Assembly: GCA_900175165.2 (NCBI GenBank)
Contig: FWWN02000169.1
Coordinates: 1-64,000, forward strand
DNA from: Rhizomucor pusillus
Taxonomy: Eukaryota > Mucoromycota > Mucoromycetes > Mucorales > Lichtheimiaceae
DNA: 64,000 nucleotides
Direction: 5' to 3'
The position numbers were made by a program, and so were the translations under genes. The notes beneath the pieces are model-generated. The model was not told where the DNA came from. It saw only the letters and a list, made by a program, of their open reading frames with translations, and did no database searches. This document shows, one piece after another, positions 21,672 to 33,765 of this stretch (its first letter is position 1; the number at the start of each line of letters is the position of its first letter).

Positions 21672-23626
21672 TTAAACGGAATTGGCTAGCCTGTCAGCAT
21701 CTAACCCTTCAGGAGCCTTCGAAAGATGGTAGATCCCTCGTCTCCAGACAGCAAGATTTTTCTGTCTGGACAGTTTCCGTACATCCGCACGCACTTCCGG
21801 AAAACACTCTCTTGAATTGTAGCATAAGAATGGTATGCCCTTCAATACTTTCAAGATAGTTCGGCATTTACTACCTCCGTTTAGTAAGACAGGTCGCTCG
21901 AACAACACGTGCGCCATGTACTATCGATTCCGAAAAAGGAGACTTGATGTCCCGCAATAGGTAACAACGACCATTGTCTTTCATTGATATCTGTTGCTAT
22001 TTGGAGCAACCACCTATTGAAATGGGCAATAGCAACAACGAGTTCGTCATCAATACCCCGAGAAGTTCTCTCTTGAGAAGAGTCCAGATCATAAGGAGCT
22101 AGATGCTGCTCGTACATGGCATGCATTTCGCTAAAAGCATCGATGGTAAGCTCGCCTCTTGTCGTTAAATTTCAGCATGTTAAATTTCAGCACTTACTGG
22201 TAAGCCTCGATGATGTCTTCAAACCTTCAACGGTTTCTGGAGGTGCAGTTATATAGCTTAATATACCGCCGGTCAATTCTTTCGCTTTGAAAATTAAAAA
22301 AGGAACGGTATTAGACTAAGAATGAAAGGCGTATGATAATTCTTTATGGACTAACCAGTTTGAACGATGACAGGAAATACATTGTCATTGTTCTCGGCTA
22401 TAAGCTGACAGTAGGCCTTCCAAGTGTTATATAGAAATCTTGGTAGATTCCGGAGCATATGTTCCTTCAGGTCTAAAAACCTGTTATGCATAATAATCCT
22501 AATACCTCGGGTCTTCTATAATCTACAATGCTTACTTTTCGCTGTTTCTGCTCCGAATCTTTCAGCCATGATGGACTTCATGCCGATCTCCATCTCTGGT
22601 ATGTCATAGAGCGGTACTAAGACGTAGCCTTGCTTAGTTGGCCTGTAGACGTATTTTTCGGTTAGTCTTGCGTATATTGCCCTGGGGATTGTTTTCCGAC
22701 ATTCGGCATTGTTGAGAAGAAGCAAAAGTTTGCCTTAGGTCTATCATCCACAGTCTATGATATCGCTGCTCGTGGAAAAATAAAGAAATAATCATGTTTC
22801 CATAGCAGGATTCATGCCATCTATGATCGATATTATGCTTACAATTTCTGGAGGTTGCTGGCTAGGGGGCACGGTTACGAGTTTATAGAATGAAACATGT
22901 AAAGCTTGAGAGGTAAAAGATGGTGTTTCTGCGAAGTCCGCTTGGTTCTCCAAATATCGTAAGAGATGTAGATTTGCCAAGTTCATGGCGTCTCTTCGGA
23001 TGATACTTGTCTTCTTCGCTATATCATCAAGTGTTTCCTTTTGAACCATAAACATGTAAGCAAGCTTGTTGCTAATTAACATACACAGCATAAACTTACG
23101 CCCAAATGCTCATATGGATGCCTCAAAAAGCAAGACAATCTCCCTATACGCGTGACTCCTTGTTTTTCCTGAAAAAGTAAAATCGATGAACTGTGTTTGC
23201 TGTTGTTGTGCGTTCTCGCCAGCACTGTTCTCTTCAGGGTTTAAAAGCAAGTTTACGTCCATAGCTGATAATGAGGAAATGGAACAGTCGTCGAATAAAG
23301 GAAGAGAAAAGTGGGAATTACGTACGCATGGCACGTAATATCCCATGCATGAAACATGTTCTCTTTGAACGTCAATTCAGCGCAGCTCCATATGTTTCAA
23401 CGGTGTCAAGCCTAAAATGAAGAGCATTTATAGCATCCATCGGCGGCAGAGTATCAGGATGTAATGGAGTATTACGGGCATTAATGATCTCCTGAGTAAG
23501 CCCTTCCAGAACAATTCGAGCAACATCAAATGTTCGCGGAAAGCTTCCTCTATTGCCTTCCTGAACGTCGACGGTACTCTCTGGTGGTGTTTCCGTTCGG
23601 CGACGGATCCGACGTTGTTCCTCCAT
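21672..23626 (-). pseudogene. Unrecognised multi-segment gene, possibly decayed
   Basis: Several coding-like segments lie in order on the minus strand. First is an ATG-initiated frame at 23626 with a basic start (MEEQRRIRRRTETPP). Next come segments around 23280-23110 (MDVNLLLNPEENSAGENA, a Gln run, FIDFTFSG) and 23090-22850 (MVQKETLDDIAKKTSIIRRD, LHLLRYLENQ). They continue at about 22720-22550 (TIPRAIYARLTEKYVYRP, VLVPLYDIPEMEIGMKS), then about 22470-22340 and 22270-22190, and end in 22130-21672 with DDELVVAIAHFNRWLLQIAT and KVLKGIPFLCYNSRECFPEV. Some junctions have good splice sites, but the first three segments sit in one frame interrupted by two TGA codons (near 23372 and 23110), and the last two are shifted against each other. 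Either the gene is intron-rich with unusual exons or it has lost function. I do not recognise the family. Confidence 0.4.
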
Positions 23627-24299
23627 AATATCCCTAGTGGATACTCAAAAACGTTAATCGCTATTTTGACTCAAAAGAAAAGAAACACTCTCGTTCCTTT
23701 CTTATCAATCTCTCAGAATGTTTGGATTGAATAGAAGCATTCTGAGGAATAAATATATTTTGACGATTCGACATTGAGGTGCGCATTGATCAGATTGCAC
23801 TAGTCTAAATTTTTGAAATTAATGCTGTCTTTCAACCTTCGAGAGTATTATCAAGAAACGTTACTCAGCGGTGCAAACTGTCGCAAATTTGATGGCGCTG
23901 GAAGGTTGGATGCCTTCCATCACGAACTTGGTGGTCACGCTTCGAGATTCTTGCACTCGGCGCGGTTTGAAAGGACACAGGGAACCTGGTGACTCCCTGA
24001 TGATCGGTTCCGTTGCAATGTTGGTTGGCGAGGCATGCTGTTCGTTGCAAGAAGCAATAGGAATTTGTATTACAATCACAATTTACGAATAGGAGTTAGG
24101 ACTTAGGAATAGGAATACGACCGAGCCTCAGGCAGTAATATAAAAAAATTCGTCTATTTTCTGTTCAAATTTCTTTTTTCTTAAAGAAAAGGAAAGGAAA
24201 GGATTTAAAAAGAAGGATTGAAAGGGATAGAGAGTAACGGAGAGTGTATAGAAAGTAATTATTACTGTACAAATTTTTCTGGGTGAATATGGGCTCACA
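23627..24299. other. Gene-poor stretch left of the uL15m relic
   Basis: No convincing frame on either strand; a purine-rich tract (GAAAGG-type) lies around 24170-24240. Nothing recognisable. Confidence 0.45.
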
Positions 24300-24302
24300 G
24301 AG

Positions 24303-25080
24303 CCAATGCGATGTATTTCTTGAGTGCTACTTCGCCAATAGCCTTCTCTGTTGCTTCGATAGCAGTTTGCGGTGCCTTGGAAACCTCAACAGTAAGAAGC
24401 AAGCTGAAGGTATCGGATCCTTTGAAAGGCATTAGATTTCGTTCTCTGTTCCGTCAGCTCGAGGTCAAGACGCTTACAGCGCCCCAAAAGCTTTACGCCA
24501 TCCTGAATCTTATGTATGCATCGTCTGTCAGGGAGACCGTTCTTGGTGATGGGTTTAGATGCTTCCAATCGTTCTGTCCGTACCCAATGTTTCGGACGAT
24601 CCAAATTGTGTTCCTGATATTTTCGATGTCTACATCCTCTACTGTCAACATTGCACCTTCTTTTATCACGCTATAATGAACTAGCGACATACACCTTTTC
24701 CAAAAATTAAATGTCGCTGCAATTTGTCGTTTTGGTGTATAAATGTATTATAAAATGCGACATTACTTTTGGGAAAAAGTGTACATGTTGATGAAACCAC
24801 GTTTGGGAAGTTGTCGAATTAAAGACTTCTGACCGCAAGAAGCCAGCTTTTGGTCTGCCGTTGCCTGAACGAGAACTTTGACCTTTGTGACTACGGCCTG
24901 CCGCCTTGCCAAGACCAGAGCCAGGACCACGGCCCACACATTTTCACTATTATTATCATTCCGTGTGTCAAAAAACAGCAGTTCGTCGATCGGCCTAGGA
25001 ATCAACATGCCTGTGTGACGGCACCAGGACTGTCGGCAATGGAAGCAAGGTGAACCGTGAAGAGGGTGCCTCTACGACCT
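24303..25080 (-). pseudogene. Decayed copy of mitochondrial ribosomal protein uL15m
   Basis: Read on the minus strand, fragments of the bacterial-type L15 mitochondrial ribosomal protein appear in correct order but in different frames. They are GRGPGSGLGKAAGRSHKGQ followed by SSRSGNGRPKAGF near 24937-24820, LIRQLPKRGFIN near 24800-24770, LEASKPITKNG near 24580, CIHKIQDGVKLLGR near 24500, and finally LTVEVSKAPQTAIEATEKA with GEVALKKYIAL near 24400-24310. The glycine-rich GRGxGSGxGKTxGRGHKGQ box of the family is present with Arg-to-Ser and Thr-to-Ala changes. At least three frameshifts and several stops separate the pieces, and I found no intron set that repairs them. The functional copy must lie elsewhere in the genome. 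Confidence 0.78.
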
Positions 25081-25455
25081 TTGACGCAAATTGAGTGCCG
25101 TCTTGATTGGATTTTGTTAACTTGTAACACTGGTCAATGATTTCAGTCTCAGCTGCAGCCTGTTCGTTCTTGCTCGTTATTCTGCTGACTGTTGGATCCT
25201 AGTATTTTCACTTATCACCACTGTGACTCACATAATTCTATCAGCATATGGATTACTATGGAAACTGCCAACGGAGTAAGCCTTCGCTATGGCCCAAGTT
25301 TGCAGACCGTGGGTTAAAAGAAATCGGGACTTAATCATAATTCATTCGTTGTTAATCAATCGAAGGGCGTTTTATGAACAGAATCGTGGAGCAAAGCAAT
25401 ACAGTATTTTTTACCTGTCGCTATTTCCCTTTCTCACTATTTTACCATTTCAAAC

Positions 25456-25821
25456 ATGAATACTCAATTTTTGTACAAAGATGGACTAGGAAATGTTGTC
25501 GATGAGAACGGTAGACCCGAACCCATGGACTAGAAAGGTCATAGACGCATTCTGACTGAGGAACACGTAAAGACCGTTGTTGATTTTATTGATGCTAATC
25601 CCTCTGCTGTTGTCGTCGAAATGACTGAGCATTTAATGCAATAGTTCGATGGTCTTAAAGTCACCCATAGCACTGTTTATAACTTCATGAGGACAGAATG
25701 CAACCTTTCCGTCAAACAAGCAGAGTTCCAGTCTGTGGAGAGAAATAGCCCAGAAAAGATTGAGGAACGACATGACTGAGTTCTCAAGTGGGAACAATCT
25801 GACATGGACTTCTTGACCAAG
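25456..25821 (+). pseudogene. Truncated Tc1/mariner-like transposase relic
   Basis: From the ATG at 25456 one frame reads through the N-terminal DNA-binding region seen in transposases common in Mucoromycota. There is a basic HRRILTEEHVKTVVDFIDAN start and VTHSTVYNFMRTECNLSVKQ, the recognition helix of a helix-turn-helix, followed by the family linker ending DMDFLTK. Three in-frame stop codons interrupt it (TAG at 25531, TAG at 25642, TGA near 25777). The similarity stops at 25821, just where the first catalytic Asp of the DDE domain would be expected, and 28S rRNA sequence begins at the next base. The copy is dead and truncated, with no downstream catalytic half in the window. No inverted repeats could be assigned. 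Confidence 0.72.
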
Positions 25822-26380
25822 AGGGAAACTTCGGCAGGAACTAGCTATTAGATAGTTCGATTAGTCTTTCGCCCCTATGCTCAAATTCGACGATCGATTT
25901 GCACGTCAGACCCGTTGCGAGCTTCCACCAGAATTTCTTCTGGCTTCACTCTACTCAAGCATAGCTCACCATCTTTCGGGACCCATCACTATTGCTTTAT
26001 CTCAGTCCTAAAAGCCAGATGCTATTGCCATCTTGCGATTTCATAACTTTCACTTTCATTTCGCGTATAGGTTTGCCACCCAGATACTCGCAACAGTGAT
26101 GGACTCCTTGGTCCGTGTTTCAAGACGGGCCGTTTAGAGCCATTAAGCCAACTATAGGTTCAGAAGGGCCAAGGCAGACCAACGCTCCACCAGAGGCTTC
26201 CGCAAAGGTCTCTTTAGACTCCAAAGCACTAAGCTTTCCTTCCAATCCTGAAAGTTGGCCGGCAAATAGCCTGATAGTACACCAAAGCCGAAGCTCAGGC
26301 TGATAACAGACTAGCCAAACTAGCTCCAAACGCTTCTCTTTGAGCAATTTCACGTACTTTTGACTCTCTTTTCAGCTTTC
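25822..26380 (-). rRNA. 28S (LSU) rRNA gene fragment, 5' domain (D2-D3 flanks), displaced
   Basis: On the minus strand this stretch reads as LSU rRNA in order. First come the universal GTACGTGAAATTG box (near 26350), then a divergent D2-like variable segment. Next are GAAACACGGACCAAGGAGTC (near 26100), the ACGCGAAATGAAAGTGA segment, and GGGTCCCGAAAGATGGTGA (near 25980). After these come GACGTGCAAATCGATCGTCG (near 25900) and finally CCGAAGTTTCCCTC at 25822. The conserved cores are nearly perfect, with scattered substitutions. Only a few hundred bases of the LSU are present, with no SSU, 5.8S or spacer, so this is a dispersed fragment and not a working rDNA unit. Its left end abuts the transposase relic exactly. 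Confidence 0.85.
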
Positions 26381-26444
26381 CCTCAGCCCTTAGCGGCCTG
26401 AGCAATCGGGCTGCTTCCAGGCTTGGAGCTCCTGAGCACGCTTA

Positions 26445-26557
26445 ACAACCAACTTAGAACTGGTACGGACCAAGGGGAATCTGACTGTCTAATTAAAACA
26501 TAGCATTGCGATTTCCATAAAGTGGTATTGACGCAATGTGATTTCTGTCCAGTGCTC
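26445..26557 (+). rRNA. Second 28S rRNA fragment, 3' half, opposite orientation
   Basis: On the plus strand this segment carries the conserved LSU sequence of the 3' half: CAACTTAGAACTGGTACGGA followed by the GGGGAATCTGACTGTCTAATT block, AACATAGCATTGCGAT, and GACGCAATGTGATTTCTG up to CAGTGCTC. It is separated by only about 65 bp from the minus-strand 5'-LSU fragment and lies in inverted orientation, so two distant parts of the rRNA gene have been joined head to head. Small differences from the usual sequence (an extra base in GGACCAAGGGG, changes near 26513) indicate decay. Confidence 0.8.
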
Positions 26558-27364
26558 CAAGGTGAGGGGGGGTTCTCAACAAATGTAGAGGGCGCTCTGT
26601 AGATGAACTATTACTGAGTGAGCCATAACTTTTCAATATAAACGCGTGCGTGAATGATAAAATTAGCTCGATAGTCCTGTTCATCTTTTTCACAAATATG
26701 TAAGTCCAACTCTCGAGTCGTAAATGTTCTGGTTATGAGGAGTTATCCAGCGAATCTGCTAAGGGGAAGATAACTCAGCGTGCTGTTGGATAACAGCCAA
26801 GTGGCAAGGAGGCTTCTGAGACAGGTAGTAACTGATTTTTCTCTTTCGTCGGATCTTATAGGGGATATCAGCAGGAATTACAGTATCCTGTATCTAAAGC
26901 CGGTTATAAAGATTGCACTATGCTGCCAAGATTTGTATATGAAACTACACGCATATAGAATATAATTAGCGTGTCCTAGCTGACAAAGTTTACATTGAAG
27001 AAAGAAGCTATTGTTATATGATTCAACCAGAAGCCACTCGATGAGGTTTATGTACAATGATCTCGAAAAGCATGTCATTTTTCTCTTACACTGCTTTTCA
27101 TCCTATTGCGTGACAGAATATGCTATAGTTTCATGTGATACTAGGGTCATTGTAAATGTTCTCATACAGTCAACTTCGACAACAAGGAGAACAGAAGAAC
27201 GTAAGATGCGACGGTTTGTCACACCTTCCCAGTCTGCATCGTCCAAAATTCGTCGTTTCTTTCCTTCGCCTCTCCGACCGAAGTGGCCGCCAACGTTTTA
27301 CCCGTGCTTCCCTCTCTTTTCTTGGGTCACCCCAGCTTTCAACAAGTAAATCTCGACGCTACTC
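26558..27364. other. Intergenic region upstream of HOG1
   Basis: About 800 bp. The left part is the flank of the rRNA relic. The right part, from about 27200, is C/T-rich and likely the promoter and leader of the MAP kinase gene. Short open frames show no family motif. Confidence 0.5.
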
Positions 27365-29095
<1,731 letters not shown>

Positions 29096-29415
29096 GCAGC
29101 CCTTTGTCGATAATGGAGCGCATGCGCAAGAAGAATAGTAAAGTACAACAATATAGTTATTCCTCATCCCTTTCATTCCTGGATTGTAATAAAAACAAAT
29201 TGGATATAATCAAATGATTTGGCTGGAGATTCGAGGATGATATTGGGTGGTCAATGAAAGGCAAGACTTCTGGAGACTGGTTCCCTACAAATGATGGTGG
29301 GCGAGGAGAATGCTACTGCATTTCGCAACTCATCTGAGCTGAAAACGTAGGCGGCTTTTTTTCCCCTGGCAATTGTCTTCATCTCGGCTTTGCTGTCAAA
29401 AAACATTCAAGCACT

Positions 29416-30009
29416 ATGTTCTCCTGCACCCGACAGACTGCTATTATAGGCGCACGCCTTGCTCGCTTTTACAGTGCGGAAACCGCCGCTGGTAAGCTAA
29501 ACAGCGTCTAAGAGAGCGCGCCCTTTTTCTTTCTTTCCTGATCCACTCAACGTGACATTTCAGCCAACTCGATCCTGACGCGATTGAAGGAGGATCGCAA
29601 GCAGCTTATGCGTGAGAAAAAGCAGCCGGACCTGAACGTTGTAAAGAATATTCTCAGCGACTATACTTACTACATCAAATCACCGAACGCAAAACCTGGC
29701 CAAAGCGAAGACTCGGCAGTGCTGTCAGTTATCCAAAAGCTGATTAAAAAGCGACAAGATGCGATTGATCAATATACATCGGGCGGACGGCCTGAGCTGG
29801 CAGCGCAGGAGCAAATTGAACTGCAAGTACTGCAACGGTATCTTCCGCAGCAAATGTCAGCGGAAGAGATTGAAAAGGAAGTGCGTGCTATTATTGCTCA
29901 AGTAAACGCAACGTCAGTCAAGGATATGGGCAAGGTCATGAAGGCTTGGAGCCGAGCTTATGCGGATAAGAAAACAGTCAGTGATATCGTGAAAAAGGTT
30001 CTCGCATAA
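29416..30009 (+). CDS. AIM41: Aim41-like mitochondrial GatB/Yqey-domain protein
   Basis: Two exons (29416-29491, 29564-30009), 173 residues. The first about 25 residues (MFSCTRQTAIIGARLARFYS) form a typical basic mitochondrial presequence. The rest is a Yqey/GatB C-terminal-like helical domain: RLKEDRKQLMREKKQPDLNV, VIQKLIKKRQDAIDQY, ELQVLQRYLPQQMSAEEIE, and GKVMKAWSRAYADKKTVSD. This domain in GatB contacts tRNA, and stand-alone versions such as yeast Aim41 are mitochondrial with poorly known function. The gene lies 320 bp after HOG1 on the same strand and ends 182 bp before the next gene's ATG. The symbol is by similarity to the yeast family. Confidence 0.88.
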
Positions 30010-30190
30010 ATGCCGAGAGGATGGAATTACTATTTAAGAGCCAAGACAATGGAGCCAAGTGTTCCCCGAAAATATGAACAATGCGTAAAAATCACTTGGC
30101 ACATTAACAACTACTCTTCTTCTTCTTCCTCCCCCTATCCCGTATTATCATCAACATATTTCACAACAGCGTCAAAAACTAATAAAGAAA

Positions 30191-33100
30191 ATGGGCGGCG
30201 GTCCAGTAAATGCACGACGTCAACGCTATCAAACACAGGATATAAACAACAATGCTCCTCCTGATATGTCACGGTCGTCTTTGTATCCAAACTACCAATA
30301 CGTCCCTGTTCCTCCGCAGCAATTCCACTACTACTCATACTACAACGCTCCACCACCTCCACCACCGCAATCAATACATCCTTTGCCCTTACCCCCGCCC
30401 TTGCCGCCGATCCCAGCTGCGTACGCTCGATCACGAATGACTATTGAGAGCACCTCACCACCACCGGCGATGGCAGCAGTGGAAACCAGTCAACAGGGTC
30501 AACCAGTGCGCCTCATATATACCAAGTCCGGATTTCATGTACGGCCAAGCGCAAATACCAACACCAGCATAAACGGATTTCTTATGATTGTCTCCAAAGG
30601 CGAAAGTGTATGTGTGGATAGACGACGAAAATCTAATACTGGTTCGGTGATTTCCTGAAATTTGGGAATTTATAGACAGAGTTGAATGTATACGTCGCTT
30701 GGGTACCTGAGTACCTCGTATCCACCGAGGATCTTACGCTGTTAATTCAATTGGATGGTGCTCTAGCCTCGGAAAAAGGTAAGCTTACGAGTAAATACTA
30801 AACTAAAAGCAGGAAGTTTATTATTTTTGTGTACAGGATTTCCTTGTGTGAGCGTAAATCCAGGCGAGCATGAATCCATGATGATCCCAGTGACGGGTAT
30901 ACATTCCTTATATGTCCGCCCGCCCGATGTAGCAAAGGAAGGAACTATCATTATAACCACCACGCACGGTGACATTTTACGACCACTTCTTTACCAGGTG
31001 GATCTCAACGACGATGAAGGCACAGCGCTGTCAGCGCCGTGGCCTGGATACGATGCAGTGGATATCTTGGGTGCGTTTGCAACCATGCAAAGGTATACTC
31101 TTTTTTTGAATGCTAAAAAAGCAAAACCCACTGCATACTCACGGCGTATCGACTCTAAAATGAAGATCGATCGAGGATGAACATCTATACACTCTAAGTC
31201 AGCACGACGGCGCAAACCCGGCCGTTGGAGCATCCACCAGAACTGTGCAATCTCCTACGTTGACCTTGTCTTCGTCGGTAACGGGGTCCTCATCCGTTTT
31301 TACACAGCATTTGCAAACGTCACATGAAAACGATCCCATACTCCAAGCCCTTCAGGGTGCACGTTGGAATATCTTGGAGCGATTATCACGCATTACCTGG
31401 ATTTCACGGAACACTGCAGGTGCGTACCAAATTAATTGTAATGGTTTGTAAGGGCGGTGTGCTGATATTCGATTTAGCAAACGTACTGGATCATCCACTA
31501 GCACGACCAATTGTACCACTGCTACCACCGATCGTTCAGGCAATGAGTAGGAACAGGACGGTAGTAGAGACAATGAACGATTACGATCGAGCAACGTACT
31601 ATTTGGCTAGATGGTAAGTTACAGATATGTTTTCCCTGGCAGAAAATTAACGTTTACAAATGCTTACACAGGGGAGATCGAGAGGAGCAGCAGCAACAGG
31701 GTAACAATGAGGATCATTTTGAAGATCCCGATGGTTTGCTTAGCGATATGCCTGAAATGCAAATGGTTCGTGAAATATGGTAAAAGTATAAAGTAACTTC
31801 TCAGGTATTAATCTACATTATAGAGTCCGGCAACGCATACGCGACGGCATCCTGTAGCCGCAGAAGAATGGGTCGATCTATTTGATGACTTTGGGCGTTT
31901 ACGGGTGACTGAAGATTACATCCATGGACTGATTTTCCGCGGCGGTCTTGACCCAGATGTTCGCATCGAAGCTTGGAAATTTTTGCTCGGTATATACCCT
32001 TGGGACAGCGCTTTTGATGAGCGGGAAGCGATCCGTCGCAGCAAAATGTAAGAAATATCGTATTTAGCGTTTTACAAACATGGAATTGAATGTATGCTAT
32101 CTAGAGACGAGTACTATGAATTCAAAGCAAAATGGTTCAACAACGTGGAAGTCAGGAGCACGAAGGAGTTCCAGGATGAGAAGCATCGAATAGGTAGAGT
32201 ATCGTAGAAGGAGGAGTAAGGGAAAAGTCATACTAAATGTAAAAAAAATAATAATAATAGACAAGGACGTGCACAGAACGGACCGATCTATTGAATTCTT
32301 TGAGGGAGAGACTTTACCCAATCCGGATCCAGACATGACAGTTGGCACTAATCCAAACTTGGAGATTATGAAAGACATACTGGTGACTTACAACTTTTAC
32401 AACACTGAACTGGGATACGTACAAGGCATGTCTGATCTTTTAGCCCCGCTCTTTGTTGCTATGGGCACTGAAGAGATGGCGTTCTGGGGATTTGTAAAGT
32501 TTATGGACAGAGTGGTTAGTAAAACAGAAACAGTGAAGGTCGCATCTCCAGCACGTAATATTCACGAACATGCTATTTTACGTACATAGCAATCCAACTT
32601 TTTCAAAGACCAGTCCGGAATGCACAGCCAGCTCCAGACTTTAGATGCACTTATCAGGTTCATGGACCCTACACTGTACCGACGCTTGGAGGAAACAGAG
32701 GCAGTAAACCTGTTTTTCTGCTTCCGCTGGTTGTTGGTGTGGTTCAAGAGAGAGTTTGAATGGGAGGATGTTATTCGACTCTGGGAGGTAAGAAATGATG
32801 AGCATGGTTTCATCCTAAAAAGCGCTCACAATGATCACTCTAGGTCTTGTGGACGGACTATTTATCACCCCAAATGATCATGTTTATCGCCCTTGCTGTG
32901 ATTGACAAGCACCGCTATGCAATTCTGAACGAATTGCATCAATTTGATGAAGTCTTAAAGGTAAGTCATTCCTGTTACTGAAAAAAAAAAGAATTTATCC
33001 CTGATTATTGCTCGTAGTATATCAATGAACTGTCAGGGAAAATTGATCTGCAAGAAACACTTGAGCGAGCCGAGATACTTTTCTACCAATTTGAGCGACG

Positions 33101-33254
33101 TGTAAAAGCAATAGACAACAAGAGGAAACAGCTACAAGAAAGGCTGGAGCTTCGTTCCGTCTGGAACAGCAGCGAACGTCGACAAATTAAAGCGTCGTTG
33201 GAAAAGCTCACAGTCGATGAAAAGCTGCGAGCTTTGCTTAAACATCCCCAATAA
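30191..33254 (+). CDS. GYP7: Gyp7/TBC1D15-type Rab GTPase-activating protein
   Basis: Twelve exons: 30191-30607, 30676-30778, 30837-31092, 31199-31419, 31478-31613, 31672-31765, 31824-32047, 32105-32193, 32261-32514, 32590-32787, 32844-32960 and 33018-33254. They total 781 residues in frame. The N-terminal third starts with a Pro/Tyr-rich tail, then the DUF3548 Rab-binding region (RLIYTKSGFHVRPSANTN, TELNVYVAWVPEY, NILERLSRITWISRNTA, LDHPLARPIVPLLPP). The TBC domain follows: GLIFRGGLDPDVRIEAWKFL, the arginine finger in KDVHRTDRS, and the glutamine finger in GYVQGMSDLLAP, so both catalytic residues are present. Gyp7-type proteins inactivate Ypt7/Rab7, and a Rab7-like gene lies 4.5 kb downstream in this window. 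One intron uses a GTTCGT donor (31766), supported by frame. Confidence 0.94.
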
Positions 33255-33765
33255 CATCAATCGTCTTGTACAAAATAATTCCCCAGATACACATTCTCAT
33301 ATATCTCAATCGTAAATCTATTTTGCTCTTTTTCTCTATCTATCAATCAAGTCGGAAAGATATCTGTAATGTGATAGATCTTGTAAAAATAACATTTAAG
33401 GATACCTTGCATTAAAGTGTGTAGTACTTAATACTACATGAAGAAACTGCTATTTTCGTATAATTTGTGGATCTTAACAGTGTATGCATGCAGTGGGCGT
33501 GGTGCTTGTTGAAGGGGAGTGGGATCGCACTGACAGTGAAGGTGCAAAAACTAAAGGATGATCATACAGGATTTTTGTGCAGAAACGTCAGGCATGCTTG
33601 GATGGTTTGCAGCGTAGTTACTGAAAAAGGATTAAGTGGTCATTACTCCGGCGCGGTCGGGTACTGCGGAACCAGAAATTCCTGGGTGGGTGCATGTGGT
33701 GAGTGTGCTGGCGCCTTTTTTTCCCCTGTCAACTCAAACTCATATTCTTTTCGCTCTTGCGCACA
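33255..33765. other. Intergenic region upstream of the J-domain gene
   Basis: About 510 bp containing the 3' end of the RabGAP transcript and, from about 33640, a G-rich then pyrimidine-rich promoter segment. No coding or RNA signal was found. Confidence 0.5.

Noticed and set aside
24763..25008. Minus-strand frames as a functional mitochondrial L15 gene
   Set aside because: The L15 blocks are spread over different frames with stops in between and no intron set repairs them, so it was called a pseudogene.
26120..26353. 77-codon minus-strand ORF (MKLLKEKRLELVWLVCYQPE...)
   Set aside because: This is the translation of the D2-region LSU rRNA sequence and not a protein gene.
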